Source: an uncultured Allomuricauda sp. (lineage in GTDB: Bacteria; Bacteroidota; Bacteroidia; Flavobacteriales; Flavobacteriaceae). From it: a stretch of 64,000 nt of DNA. Made by a program: the position numbers and the translations under genes. Location: assembly GCF_947495325.1 (NCBI RefSeq), contig NZ_CANLYK010000002.1:744001-808000 (forward strand). The letters are read 5' to 3'. The notes under the pieces are model-generated. The model saw only the letters and a list, made by a program, of their open reading frames with translations. It did not search any database and had not been told where the DNA came from. How positions within the stretch are numbered: the first letter of the stretch is position 1; each line of letters opens with the position of its first letter. This document shows positions 1 through 10,623 of this stretch, piece by piece.

Positions 1-734
1 AAGGGGCATTCGTTTTTGGGGTCTGTAATGTTGTGGGATCGTCTATATCGCGTGAAACCCATGCCGGGGCCTATACCCATGCAGGGCCTGAAATAGGTGT
101 GGCCTCTACCAAAGCATTTACAACACAGATTACCGTGCTTACGCTAATTGCATTAAAACTGGCAAATGAAAAAGGTGTTTTCTCCAAATCTAGATTCCAT
201 GAGTTTTTAACAGAACTTGAAGCTATTCCTTCCAAAGTGGAAAAAGCATTGTTATCAAACGAAATTGTGGAACAAATTGCAGAGATATATAAGGACTCCA
301 CAAATTGTCTATACTTGGGTCGAGGATACAATTTCCCAGTTGCATTGGAAGGGGCATTGAAATTAAAGGAAATAAGCTACATCCATGCGGAAGGATATCC
401 GGCCGCTGAAATGAAGCATGGCCCAATCGCTTTGATAGATGAGCAAATGCCCGTAATTGTTATTGCAACAAAAAAGGGACATTATGAAAAAGTGGTCAGC
501 AATATTCAGGAGATTAAATCAAGAAGTGGCAGAATCATAGCTATAGTTACAGAAGGGGACAAAACCGTCAAGGAATTGGCAGATCACGTTATTGAGGTTC
601 CAGAAACATCCGAAAGTCTTACACCATTATTAACTACAATACCCCTGCAATTGTTATCATATCATATTGCCGTTATGAGGGGTTGTAATGTAGATCAACC
701 TCGAAACTTGGCAAAATCGGTTACCGTGGAGTGA
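1..734 (+). CDS. glmS: Glutamine--fructose-6-phosphate aminotransferase (isomerizing), C-terminal part
   Basis: GlmS makes glucosamine-6-phosphate from fructose-6-phosphate and glutamine, the first step towards UDP-GlcNAc for peptidoglycan and lipid A. The gene is cut by the window edge: the frame is open from base 3 and about 243 residues remain, all from the isomerase half. The last two SIS-type segments are visible through 'GPEIGVASTKAFTTQ', 'GRGYNFPVALEGALKLKE' and 'HAEGYPAAEMKHGP', and the protein ends in the conserved 'NVDQPRNLAKSVTVE' tail that carries the active-site lysine of the family. The GTG at base 33 is internal and not a start. A 206-base gap separates it from the next gene. 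Confidence 0.95.
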   Translation, partial: GAFVFGVCNVVGSSISRETHAGAYTHAGPEIGVASTKAFTTQITVLTLIALKLANEKGVFSKSRFHEFLTELEAIPSKVEKALLSNEIVEQIAEIYKDSTNCLYLGRGYNFPVALEGALKLKEISYIHAEGYPAAEMKHGPIALIDEQMPVIVIATKKGHYEKVVSNIQEIKSRSGRIIAIVTEGDKTVKELADHVIEVPETSESLTPLLTTIPLQLLSYHIAVMRGCNVDQPRNLAKSVTVE

Positions 735-940
735 CCTAGGGAAATCTGAAAAACATTATAAATTGATTGATTTTAGCTCTTTTTTTGTTAAAATCGTACT
801 TATATCATACTTTTTTTAGGAAAAAAATACTATGCATGCATAATTTTTTTCATTTTTGTAGATATCAAATGAAAAAAAATGTATCTTCCGCGTCCAATAC
901 TTAACGTATACTTAAAACTTTTTAACTCAAATTAAAGCTA

Positions 941-3739
941 ATGAGAAGACTAATAATCATTTCTCTTATGCTGTTCGGTGCCGCATCTTATGCGCAGACA
1001 ACAGTGCAGGGAAAAGTAGTTGACGAAAACAATGAACCTATTCCAGGAACCAATGTGGTACTGGTTGGCAAAGCCGAAGGAACCACTACTGATTTTGATG
1101 GCAATTTCACATTCAACACTTCGGAACAACCCCCTTTTAAACTTCAATTTACTACTTTAGGTTATTCGGATTTTATTGCCGATGTAACCTCGAACAATCA
1201 AACGCTGTCAATAACGCTGAGTGAAGCATCTACACTTTTGGATGAAATTGTAATTTCCGCCTCAAGAACTCCTGAGCGTATTTTCGAGTCTCCTGTAACA
1301 GTCGAAAGAATGGGTATAGAGACCATTAAAAATACAGCTTCTGCCGATTTCTATGGCGGTTTGGAAAACCTAAAGGGTGTCGATGTAAATACCAACAGTT
1401 TAACATTTAAATCAGTTAACACAAGAGGTTTTGCAACCTTCGCCAATACTCGATTTATGCAGTTGGTAGATGGTATGGATAATTCTACGCCAGCATTAAA
1501 TTTCCCTATTGGAAACCTTGTGGGAATGGTTGAGACAGATGTACTGAGCGTTGAACTGTTGCCAGGGGCATCTTCGGCATTGTATGGTGCAAATGCCTTT
1601 AATGGTATTCTTTTTATGCGAAGTAAAAGTCCTTTTGATTATCAGGGGATAAGTGCTTCTGTAAAAAGAGGTATTACATCTCAAGCTGCTGCTGGAGATA
1701 ATTCGTATACAGATGTTGGTATTAGAGCTGCACATAAGTTCAGTGATAAATTCGCTGTCAAAGTAAACTTTGGGTACCTCAAGGGTACAGATTGGGCGGC
1801 AAATAATATAGAAGGATTGGATGAAAATAATTTTCTTGCTGAGGGAAGAACTAGAGATGATTTAGACTATAATGGGGTTAATATATATGGTGACGAGGTA
1901 TCTAATAATATTAATGATGTAGCCGTACTACTGGAAGGAGCTGGAGTATTACCAGCTGGGGCGAATGCCTTGGTCCCATCTGTTGTGGTGAGTAGAACAG
2001 GTTATAATGAAAGCGATCTTACCAATTATAATGCTGAAAGTATAAAAGCGGATTGGGGATTGTACTATAGACCAATTGAAAACAACAGTTTAGAGTTTTC
2101 TTATGTAGGTAAAGTAGGTACTGGATCAACGATTTATCAAGGCACTAACCGTTACAATATCAATGGATTTTTTCAAGAGCAGCACAAGCTGGAAATAAGG
2201 AATGATAATTTCTTTGTTAGGGGGTATTTGGTGGCTGATAAGGCTGGGGATTCTTATGATATGACCGCTACAGGAATTAACATCAACAGGGTTTGGAAAG
2301 ATGATCGTACATGGTTTGGAGAATATACAGGAACGTATGCTCTAGCAACTTTGGCAGGAGCAACAAATGAAGCTGCCCATGCAGCTGCAAGAGCTCAAGC
2401 CGAGTCAGGTCGTTTTTTGCCAGGTACTCCAGAATTTCAAGCTGCCTTTGATCAGGTAATTAAGGATCCAGATCTTCTATCCGGATCGCAATTTAGGGAT
2501 GCCTCAAAGTACTACCATGCCGATGCCAATTATAATTTCAGTCATTTAATAGATTGGGCCGATATTCAAGTAGGAGGTTCTTTCAGGGAATACAGTTTAA
2601 ATTCTTTTGGAACTATCTACACCGATTTTGACGGTCCTATAGACTATTCTGAATTTGGTATTTATACGCAAGTACAAAAAGAAATTCCTTTGGCTGGAGA
2701 AAAGAGCTTAAAACTTACAGGCTCTATAAGATACGATAAGTCTGAATTTTTTGACGGCTTCTTCTCTCCTAGGGTCTCTGCCGGTTTAACCCTTAATCGA
2801 AATCATAATATTCGGGCTTCGGTACAAACGGGATTTAGAAATCCAACCACACAAGATCTTTTTATCGGTCTATTTACCGGAAGAGATGTTTTAATGGGAT
2901 CGGCACCTGACAACTTGGATAGATACATTAGGCCCTATACTGTGAGTGCCCGTGGCCAATTATTGGGCCAACCAGAAATTATAGAACAAGCAGGAAGAGC
3001 AGCTTATGAAAATTCATATTCTTTAAGTTCTTTCAATGATTTCAGGGATTCTGGTAATGCGGCAGATTTGGAGATTGCAAACCCCGATATTGTAAAACCC
3101 GAGCAAGTAACCTCAGCTGAAATAGGCTATAGGGGAAAAATCAACAAATTGGTAATAGATTTTAGCACCTATTATAATAGCTATAAAGACTTTATTTCTC
3201 AAAGGGTGGTAGTAGCGCCTCTTTACGGTCAAGTAGGCGATAACTCCTTGTCAGTGAATGCCTTGGCTAATGGGGATTCTCAGAGATACGGAACGTATAC
3301 AAATTCTGCAGCAGATGTTAACTCCTATGGAGCATCTTTGGGTCTTACTATGAAGGTACTTGGTAATTTTGATTTAGAAGGAAGTTATACGTATACAAAA
3401 TTAGATTTTGACAGATCCACAGATCCAGATTTACAGTTGAATTTCAATACCCCAGAGCACAAGTTCAAAGCTTCTTTTGGAAACACAGAATTGTTCAAGA
3501 ATTTCGGGTTTAATGTAAATTACCGTTTTAGCGATGATTATTTCTGGGAAGCGACTTTTGGCCAAGGTGTTGTGCCAGAATTTCATGTTGTAGATGCACA
3601 GATCAATTATTCGGTTCCAAGCATAAAATCAACTTTTAAATTAGGAGGTAACAACTTATTGGGAGACGAATATTTTACTGCGATTGGTACAGGATTCATA
3701 GGTTCTATGTATTATCTATCATGGACAATTAACAACTAA
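941..3739 (+). CDS. TonB-dependent receptor with carboxypeptidase-regulatory-like N-terminal domain
   Basis: An outer-membrane active transporter of 932 residues. Visible in order: signal peptide (1 to about 19, ending 'ASYAQ'); a beta-sandwich CarboxypepD_reg-like domain (about 20-105, 'GKVVDENNEPIPGTNVVL' and 'TTDFDGNFTF'), usual in Bacteroidota receptors; a plug domain (about 110-235, 'GGLENLKGVDVNT', 'LLPGASSALYGANAFNG'); then a long beta-barrel. The barrel seems to end near '...GSMYYLSWTINN'. Only 23 bases separate it from the SGNH-type lipoprotein that follows, so the two are probably co-transcribed and may handle one substrate. The substrate is unknown; an ester or lipid would fit the neighbour, but that is inference. 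Confidence 0.92.
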   Translation: MRRLIIISLMLFGAASYAQTTVQGKVVDENNEPIPGTNVVLVGKAEGTTTDFDGNFTFNTSEQPPFKLQFTTLGYSDFIADVTSNNQTLSITLSEASTLLDEIVISASRTPERIFESPVTVERMGIETIKNTASADFYGGLENLKGVDVNTNSLTFKSVNTRGFATFANTRFMQLVDGMDNSTPALNFPIGNLVGMVETDVLSVELLPGASSALYGANAFNGILFMRSKSPFDYQGISASVKRGITSQAAAGDNSYTDVGIRAAHKFSDKFAVKVNFGYLKGTDWAANNIEGLDENNFLAEGRTRDDLDYNGVNIYGDEVSNNINDVAVLLEGAGVLPAGANALVPSVVVSRTGYNESDLTNYNAESIKADWGLYYRPIENNSLEFSYVGKVGTGSTIYQGTNRYNINGFFQEQHKLEIRNDNFFVRGYLVADKAGDSYDMTATGININRVWKDDRTWFGEYTGTYALATLAGATNEAAHAAARAQAESGRFLPGTPEFQAAFDQVIKDPDLLSGSQFRDASKYYHADANYNFSHLIDWADIQVGGSFREYSLNSFGTIYTDFDGPIDYSEFGIYTQVQKEIPLAGEKSLKLTGSIRYDKSEFFDGFFSPRVSAGLTLNRNHNIRASVQTGFRNPTTQDLFIGLFTGRDVLMGSAPDNLDRYIRPYTVSARGQLLGQPEIIEQAGRAAYENSYSLSSFNDFRDSGNAADLEIANPDIVKPEQVTSAEIGYRGKINKLVIDFSTYYNSYKDFISQRVVVAPLYGQVGDNSLSVNALANGDSQRYGTYTNSAADVNSYGASLGLTMKVLGNFDLEGSYTYTKLDFDRSTDPDLQLNFNTPEHKFKASFGNTELFKNFGFNVNYRFSDDYFWEATFGQGVVPEFHVVDAQINYSVPSIKSTFKLGGNNLLGDEYFTAIGTGFIGSMYYLSWTINN

Positions 3740-3762
3740 GAGAAAACTAAATCAAATTTCAG

Positions 3763-5397
3763 ATGAAAACCTTTAAATATATATTTCTTACTTCCATACT
3801 GGTTTTATTTGCCAATTGTAATGAACCAGAAGATGTAGACATAACCCTGAAAGAGGAGATTCAAGAGTTTCCTTCTCTCACTGCAGGTTCCGCAGACTTT
3901 AGCAATTATGTATCCTTGGGAAATTCGCTTACCGCCGGTTTTACTGATGGTGCTCTTTTTCAGGCCAGCCAGTCATTTTCACTTCCAAATATTATGTCGC
4001 AAAAATTTGCGCTTGCTGGGGGAGGAACCTTTGTTCAGCCCTTGACAAATGATAATTTAGGAGGTCTAGCAGCTGCTGGGAATAGAATTCAAGGTCCAAG
4101 ACTTGTATTTGGAGGCTCAGGACCAGTTTCTTTAGAATCGATAATTGGAGATGTTACGGTTACTACAGATATAGTTCTTAATAACCCATCGGGGCCATTT
4201 AACAATTTAGGTGTTCCTGGAGCAAAAAGTTTTCATTTACTGGCGCCAGGGTATGGTAATTTAGCCAACTTAGAAGCCGAATTGGCCAATCCATATTTTA
4301 TTAGGATGACGGGAACGAATCCGGACATAAGTGTGTTGGAAATGGCAGCTTCCCAATCACCCACCTTCTTTTCTTTATGGATAGGGAATAACGATGTTCT
4401 AGGCTATGCTACTTCGGGTGGAGATGGAACAAACCCCTTAACGCCTGTATCAGGTAATCCCGGTGTAGGCTTTGACGGTACTTATGGCGCTTTAATTGCT
4501 ACACTTACGGCAGGAGGAGCAAAGGGTGTTGTGGCCAATATTCCCAATGTAACGAGCATACCTCATTTTACAACGGTACCACATAACCCTTTAGACCCTA
4601 CTAGTGAATCTTTTGGGCCTTTAATTCCTACGCTAAATGGAATTTTTGGACAGCTAAATCAAGTCTATGCGTTTCTTGGATTTCCGGAACGATCTATTGA
4701 GTTTTCATCTACAGCTGCAAGTGAGGTTGTAATTAAAGATGAAACCTTGGTTGATTTATCGGCAGAAATTGCAGGGGTGTTGACTGAAAGCCCAACATTC
4801 CCAGCTTTCGTGGAATCATTTGGATTGCCAGCAGCGGCGGCACCTACGGTTGCAGGTCTATTTGGAGCTATATATGGACAAACAAGAGAGGCTACAGCAG
4901 ATGATTTATTTGTTTTACCAAGTTCAGCGGTAATAGGTACTGTAAATACAACTTCAGTAGGGAATTTAGTTTTGGCAGGTTTATCTCAAGAATTGGCAGG
5001 TCAGTTTTCGGTTGAAGGAATTACCTTGCCTCTGGAAGATAAATGGGTATTACTTCCAAGTGAACAAGAAGAGATTGCAACTGCCACAGCAGCATTCAAC
5101 GATATCATTGCAGCGACTGCTGGCCAAGCTGGTTTGGCATTGGTAGACGCTAATGCTTTGTTGGATCAATTGGCAAGTAGTGGTATTACAAGTGGAGATT
5201 TCACATTAACATCAAATCTTGTTACCGGAAGTGCATTTTCTTTAGATGGAATTCACCCAACGGCAAGAGGTTACGCTTTGTTGGCCAACGAATTCATGAG
5301 AGCAATAGATGCTACATACGGGTCTAATTTTGAAGCATCAGGGAATTTTGTCAATGTAGGCAACTATCCTACGAATTATTCACCTACGTTACAATAA
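3763..5397 (+). CDS. SGNH/GDSL-type hydrolase lipoprotein
   Basis: A predicted lipoprotein of 544 residues: the leader ends 'LVLFANC', a lipobox with the acylated Cys near residue 19. SGNH hydrolase blocks can be placed: block I 'SLGNSLTAG' with the nucleophile Ser55 (Asn in place of the usual Asp of GDSx), block II in 'NNLGVPGAKS', block III 'GNND' at 208-211, and block V 'DGIHP' giving Asp495 and His498. It is longer than typical 200-residue family members, with insertions between blocks. It probably acts on an ester at the cell surface. It follows the TonB-dependent receptor by 23 bases and an intrinsic terminator comes after it, so the pair forms one unit. Confidence 0.82.
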   Translation: MKTFKYIFLTSILVLFANCNEPEDVDITLKEEIQEFPSLTAGSADFSNYVSLGNSLTAGFTDGALFQASQSFSLPNIMSQKFALAGGGTFVQPLTNDNLGGLAAAGNRIQGPRLVFGGSGPVSLESIIGDVTVTTDIVLNNPSGPFNNLGVPGAKSFHLLAPGYGNLANLEAELANPYFIRMTGTNPDISVLEMAASQSPTFFSLWIGNNDVLGYATSGGDGTNPLTPVSGNPGVGFDGTYGALIATLTAGGAKGVVANIPNVTSIPHFTTVPHNPLDPTSESFGPLIPTLNGIFGQLNQVYAFLGFPERSIEFSSTAASEVVIKDETLVDLSAEIAGVLTESPTFPAFVESFGLPAAAAPTVAGLFGAIYGQTREATADDLFVLPSSAVIGTVNTTSVGNLVLAGLSQELAGQFSVEGITLPLEDKWVLLPSEQEEIATATAAFNDIIAATAGQAGLALVDANALLDQLASSGITSGDFTLTSNLVTGSAFSLDGIHPTARGYALLANEFMRAIDATYGSNFEASGNFVNVGNYPTNYSPTLQ

Positions 5398-5420
5398 CTA
5401 TACTCTATATATAACTATTA

Positions 5421-5452
5421 TAAAAAACGCCTTCATTTGAAGGCGTTTTTTA
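5421..5452 (+). terminator. Intrinsic terminator after the receptor/SGNH pair
   Basis: Perfect 14-base arms with a 2-base apparent loop (core CGCCTTCA / TGAAGGCG) flanked by six A and six T. The A tract also makes it usable on the opposite strand. Confidence 0.88.
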
Positions 5453-5471
5453 TGGTTAAAAAAAGAGCTAA

Positions 5472-7070
<1,599 letters not shown>

Positions 7071-7073
7071 GAT

Positions 7074-7352
7074 ATGTATTTAGAAATTGTATCACCAGAA
7101 GCTACGTTATTTGCAGGTGAAGTAACCTCTGTTACTGTGCCAGGAATAAATGGCGAATTTCAAATGTTGCAGAATCACGCACCTGTGGTTTCCTTACTTC
7201 AAAAAGGAGATGTTAAGGTTCAGGGGGATATTACCATTGATGAAGATTTTCAAAATAAATTTTCCAAAGGCCCAAATGGCGAGACTGTGCTGTCCATTAC
7301 CAGCGGAACAATAGAAATGAAAGACAACAAAGTGATTGTTTTGGCGGATTAA
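7074..7352 (+). CDS. atpC: F-type ATP synthase subunit epsilon
   Basis: The 92-residue epsilon subunit of F1, part of the central stalk. Only the N-terminal beta-sandwich is present ('SPEATLFAGEVTSVTVPG', 'GEFQMLQNHAPVVSLLQKG'); the C-terminal helical hairpin that inhibits the enzyme in proteobacteria is missing, so this short form, typical of Bacteroidota, probably lacks that brake. It starts three bases after atpD and is followed by a strong terminator, so atpDC is a two-gene operon. Confidence 0.95.
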   Translation: MYLEIVSPEATLFAGEVTSVTVPGINGEFQMLQNHAPVVSLLQKGDVKVQGDITIDEDFQNKFSKGPNGETVLSITSGTIEMKDNKVIVLAD

Positions 7353-7374
7353 GCCAGTTTTGTTATCAAAAAAT

Positions 7375-7411
7375 TTAAAGGCCCAACTCGAAAGAGTTGG
7401 GCCTTTTTTGT
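7375..7411 (+). terminator. Intrinsic terminator of atpDC
   Basis: GC-rich stem AAAGGCCCAACTC / GAGTTGGGCCTTT with a GAAA tetraloop and a T run. One of the clearest terminators in the window. Confidence 0.92.
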
Positions 7412-7511
7412 ATTACATGAAATCATAGATTTTTTAATGGTAAAGGATTTAATAGATACCCTTGCTAATACCTATTTCTACATTGCGATCAATAATCAAA
7501 ATAATTGCAAA

Positions 7512-8105
7512 ATGAACAAAAATCTAATTTTCGGATGTATCCTATACATATTTCAAAGTATAACGTTATGTGCGCAATCATGTGACACAGATTCTAATTT
7601 CGCTCAAAGAGTATTTGAAGACTTTCCTTCAACTACCCTTTCAGATATATCTGAGGCACTTCCCGAAGATCTAGACCTAATTAGTGGGGCTGAATTAATA
7701 GGAGATATGTATAGAATAGGTGCCGAATTAATTGGTTTAGGAGATGTAAAAGAGGGAAAGTTAATTGGGCCAACAAAGCGTACTTTTTTTACTAGGGTAT
7801 TAAGTGCTGATAGGGATTTTTTAGATATCCTAGTTGATAAAACTTTCGGTAAAGCGGAAACTGAGGTTACAATCTGTATTCATTCTGAAGATGGGAGCAT
7901 ACAAAATTCTGTTGTAGATGTTTTCCCCAATAGTAAAGTGAATAAAAAGAAAGTTTTTGCCATTAGGGGTTTGACGGGAAAAGTAGTTTCTATTAGACTT
8001 AAAAATAAGTCTGCGACGAACCAATTCGGTTATAGAGTAGAATTAAGATCTCACCAAGATAACAATGTTCCCGCCAAGCTTAAGCCAAAATCAAATAGAG
8101 GTTGA
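7512..8105 (+). CDS. Unrecognised secreted protein
   Basis: A 197-residue protein from ATG 7512, chosen because it begins a good signal peptide ('MNKNLIFGCILYIFQ', cleavage probably after 'LCAQ'); an in-frame ATG at 7437 would put 25 unlikely residues before it. I do not recognise the family. The middle is acidic with a repeated 'AELIG' (two copies within about 15 residues, the second continuing 'LGD'), and the end is basic ('KPKSNRG'). The second half, from 'RTFFTRVLSADRDFLDIL' on, has alternating hydrophobic strands suggesting a beta-sandwich. It is the first of three consecutive small secreted proteins on the same strand, so they may work together at the envelope. Confidence 0.6.
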   Translation: MNKNLIFGCILYIFQSITLCAQSCDTDSNFAQRVFEDFPSTTLSDISEALPEDLDLISGAELIGDMYRIGAELIGLGDVKEGKLIGPTKRTFFTRVLSADRDFLDILVDKTFGKAETEVTICIHSEDGSIQNSVVDVFPNSKVNKKKVFAIRGLTGKVVSIRLKNKSATNQFGYRVELRSHQDNNVPAKLKPKSNRG

Positions 8106-8150
8106 TTGTTTATAAAACCCAAAATCAGAACGCTTTAATATTAAAATAAA

Positions 8151-8753
8151 ATGAAAAAAATAATCTTATTTACCATACTGTTTTCCGGTTTGAATACTAT
8201 GATTGCTCAAAGTGTAGCATCTATTTCTAATTGCTCTCCAAGAGCTTGGTGCAATAAGACAGACTTGAATGTTTTTGATAAATTTTCTGAAAACTTTACC
8301 GCACCAGGGGATATTGCAGGAATTATTTCTGAGTGTGGCAGTACTAACCCTTCTTGTGTCTTTGCGGAGTGGTTTGCATGTGGCTATAGCGCAAATACGC
8401 CACAAGGTACTTTGTGTAAGGAAACAAAACTTAACAACGATGCAACAACAGAGGTATTGAGCTCGCTCCAGACAGGTATTACCGCAGAACGTATTTTCAA
8501 GTTTTATGATAAGACGAAGAGAGGTGCTATAGTGCATAAATATTCAAATGGATACACTTTAAGATTGGCAATTAAACTTCAGAACAAACAAAGAGCAGGA
8601 CTTAATTTTCTTCTTGCTTTTAAAATAGTAGATAACAAAAATAAAACTTTAGCTAATCCCATAGTGTATGTGGCACCTTCAAAAAACAAAAAAGGATATC
8701 TCATACTAAAGAGCGATAAAAGCCTTTTGGATTATGAGTGGATAGCAAATTGA
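8151..8753 (+). CDS. Unrecognised secreted protein with six cysteines
   Basis: A 200-residue protein with a clear signal peptide (1-20, 'NTMIAQ') and six cysteines in the first half of the mature chain (28, 34, 62, 69, 77, 89), which fits disulfides in the periplasm or outside. The second half (from about 105) is lysine-rich with beta-strand pattern, 'KRGAIVHKYSNGYTLRLAI' and 'YVAPSKNKKGYLILK'. No domain is recognised. It lies 45 bases after the preceding secreted protein and 107 before the next; the two neighbours' leaders resemble each other ('MKKIILFTIL' and 'MKKIILLIVI'). Confidence 0.58.
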   Translation: MKKIILFTILFSGLNTMIAQSVASISNCSPRAWCNKTDLNVFDKFSENFTAPGDIAGIISECGSTNPSCVFAEWFACGYSANTPQGTLCKETKLNNDATTEVLSSLQTGITAERIFKFYDKTKRGAIVHKYSNGYTLRLAIKLQNKQRAGLNFLLAFKIVDNKNKTLANPIVYVAPSKNKKGYLILKSDKSLLDYEWIAN

Positions 8754-8860
8754 TTAAGGGTATTCCCACCAATATTATCCTCAGGTTGAAAATAAAAATA
8801 GGTGCTAATTGATAATAAAGTACCCCGAAATAAACAATAACCCTTTTTAAAATTTCAAAA

Positions 8861-9364
8861 ATGAAAAAAATAATTCTTCTAATAGTAATAGTTATTGGCA
8901 CTACGGCCATGGCACAATCCAAGTCTGGAAACCTCATTACCTTAAAGCGAACGAAATCTATTAAACTAAGCAAAAAGGGGCTAAAGGTTGCCAAAGAAAA
9001 ATTGACTCACTACCTACAGGTTAAGGAGGATAATGTTTATCCGGCTAAAGGGTTTGTTCTGTATACCGCTAAAACAAAGAAAGGAAATTTATTGGTAGCT
9101 CCAATAACAATTGGTAACGGTTCTAAAGAGTTTATAAAAATGCCAATGCCGGAATGGGATTTGGTCGCCTCAACTAGTGAATATTTAGTAGTGTGTTCTT
9201 GCGGATCGAATATTAGCGCTCAGGATGGAGATAGTTGTGAATACAATCCTAATGAGGTTGAATGTTCTGGGGGTTGTACAGGCGATCAATCTGGTAAAAC
9301 ATGCGGTTTAACTACAATGAGTATGACTAGTGGTAAGATAGTTTACAATCATCAAGGGCGCTGA
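8861..9364 (+). CDS. Unrecognised secreted cysteine-rich protein
   Basis: A 167-residue protein: signal peptide 1-19 ('GTTAMAQ'), then a lysine-rich stretch (about 20-75, 'KRTKSIKLSKKGLKVAK'), then a short cysteine-rich C-terminal part with Cys 112, 114, 126, 135, 139 and 148, including 'VCSCGS' and 'ECSGGCTGDQSGKTCG'. The spacing could hold a metal or three disulfides. No family is recognised. It closes the trio of small secreted proteins. A weak AT-rich hairpin follows it. No modification enzyme lies nearby, so a ribosomal peptide natural product is not favoured. Confidence 0.55.
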   Translation: MKKIILLIVIVIGTTAMAQSKSGNLITLKRTKSIKLSKKGLKVAKEKLTHYLQVKEDNVYPAKGFVLYTAKTKKGNLLVAPITIGNGSKEFIKMPMPEWDLVASTSEYLVVCSCGSNISAQDGDSCEYNPNEVECSGGCTGDQSGKTCGLTTMSMTSGKIVYNHQGR

Positions 9365-9371
9365 AGAACTT

Positions 9372-9407
9372 AAAATATACTTTATCCATTAGGCTCAAAG
9401 TATTTTT
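9372..9407 (+). terminator. Weak AT-rich terminator-like hairpin
   Basis: Seven-base arms ATACTTT / AAAGTAT around 13 bases, followed by four T and shortly after by a longer T run. The stem has only one G-C pair, so function is doubtful. Confidence 0.3.
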
Positions 9408-9464
9408 ACAATATGATTTTTTTTTAATAGTAGAATTTTAATGATACTTAAGATTTAGATATTT

Positions 9465-9824
9465 ATGGAACTTGCAATTCAAAGAGAAATAGAGGTCAAT
9501 GAACTCAAAGAGAATTTAGAGCGTGCTTTTCCAAATTACAAAGTAAAGTATGCCCCTTTAAATAAAAAAACGCTTCGGGTAATTGATGGGATGAACCAAG
9601 TGGTAGTAGGAACCAAAAAACAAAAATTGATTTATGCGGGTAATATCAATATGATGGATCTGAGGATATTGATTCCGTTTATCTTGCTTATGGGGCTTTT
9701 TGTTATAGGAGGAATCGTATTTGCTGTCGTCATAACGCTTGTGAAAAAGAATGTATATAAAGCAATGGAAGAAGAAATAGGCAACCATCTTTCTAGAACT
9801 ATTGTTCAAGGTAACGACTCTTAG
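9465..9824 (+). CDS. Small membrane protein of unknown function
   Basis: A 119-residue protein with an N-terminal soluble part (1-65, 'REIEVNELKENLERAFPNYK'), one long hydrophobic segment (about 69-91, 'LIPFILLMGLFVIGGIVFAVV') and a short charged C-terminus. The N-terminal part has the pattern of a small alpha/beta domain. No family is recognised. Only a few bases separate it from the lipoprotein gene that follows, so they are likely co-transcribed. Confidence 0.55.
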   Translation: MELAIQREIEVNELKENLERAFPNYKVKYAPLNKKTLRVIDGMNQVVVGTKKQKLIYAGNINMMDLRILIPFILLMGLFVIGGIVFAVVITLVKKNVYKAMEEEIGNHLSRTIVQGNDS

Positions 9825-9845
9825 TTTATGCAAATACAAATTCAA

Positions 9846-10529
9846 ATGAAAAAATACATTACCATAATACTAACCTTGGCCATGATCTCATGCGCTTCTG
9901 AAAATCAACAAAAAGGATTGGACTTAATTGCGAAGCATTACCATACGGAAACCTCCTTCAGTAAAGGTTTCAAAACTAATGCGGGGAAAACTACTTCTAG
10001 ATTTAACATTAAAGTATCCAATAGCCCAATGTTAGATACCCTAAGGCAAGATATTACGGCATCTAATATTGCCTTGATGCTGTATGAAAGTTTTACAGAG
10101 GATGAAAGGGATGATTATGACTTTATTCATGTAGAACTACAAAAAGATTCACTGGAAGAATCCCATAAAGCATTATACGATTTACAACAACTATCGAGAG
10201 CTTTGGACCAAGTTGCCATTTTCACCAATTTTTCTGAAAACTTACTTCAAAAGAACTATAATGGTATTGCACAAAATATAGCTGATCGGTATCAAAATCC
10301 AAAGCTGGCAGGCAATTTAGAGGCATTCATGAATGGTTTGTACAAAGCCCATGGCAATTTGATTGAGTACAAAAGAATCGGTTTTGGCATTTATACCAAA
10401 CCCAATAACGAAAAACTTTTTCATTATTCAGGGCACCTAAAATTTGCGGATGGTTATATAAGGCCTTTTATTCTCACTACCTCAATGAATGTTAGCAATG
10501 ATTATATAGAAGGCTATAAATTGGATTAG
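9846..10529 (+). CDS. Lipoprotein of unknown function
   Basis: A 227-residue predicted lipoprotein. ATG 9846 is preferred over the in-frame ATG at 9828 because it begins the signal peptide 'MKKYITIILTLAMISC', whose lipobox puts the acylated Cys at residue 16. The mature part is mixed alpha/beta, with no motif I can assign. It follows the small membrane protein almost directly and precedes the TPR histidine kinase by 94 bases, so it might be an envelope partner of that system (inference only). Confidence 0.6.
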   Translation: MKKYITIILTLAMISCASENQQKGLDLIAKHYHTETSFSKGFKTNAGKTTSRFNIKVSNSPMLDTLRQDITASNIALMLYESFTEDERDDYDFIHVELQKDSLEESHKALYDLQQLSRALDQVAIFTNFSENLLQKNYNGIAQNIADRYQNPKLAGNLEAFMNGLYKAHGNLIEYKRIGFGIYTKPNNEKLFHYSGHLKFADGYIRPFILTTSMNVSNDYIEGYKLD

Positions 10530-10623
10530 AGATTTTATTACTCTAGTGACGTGGGATAAATCTAAAATAAAACATTAAATTACCTATTCAGCAATCATAG
10601 AATTAACGCATAACAAGTTAGAA

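Noticed and set aside
8861..9364. A ribosomally made, modified peptide precursor (lanthipeptide-like) from the CSGGC-rich end
   Set aside because: The protein has a Sec-type signal peptide and 167 residues, and no modification or export enzymes lie nearby.
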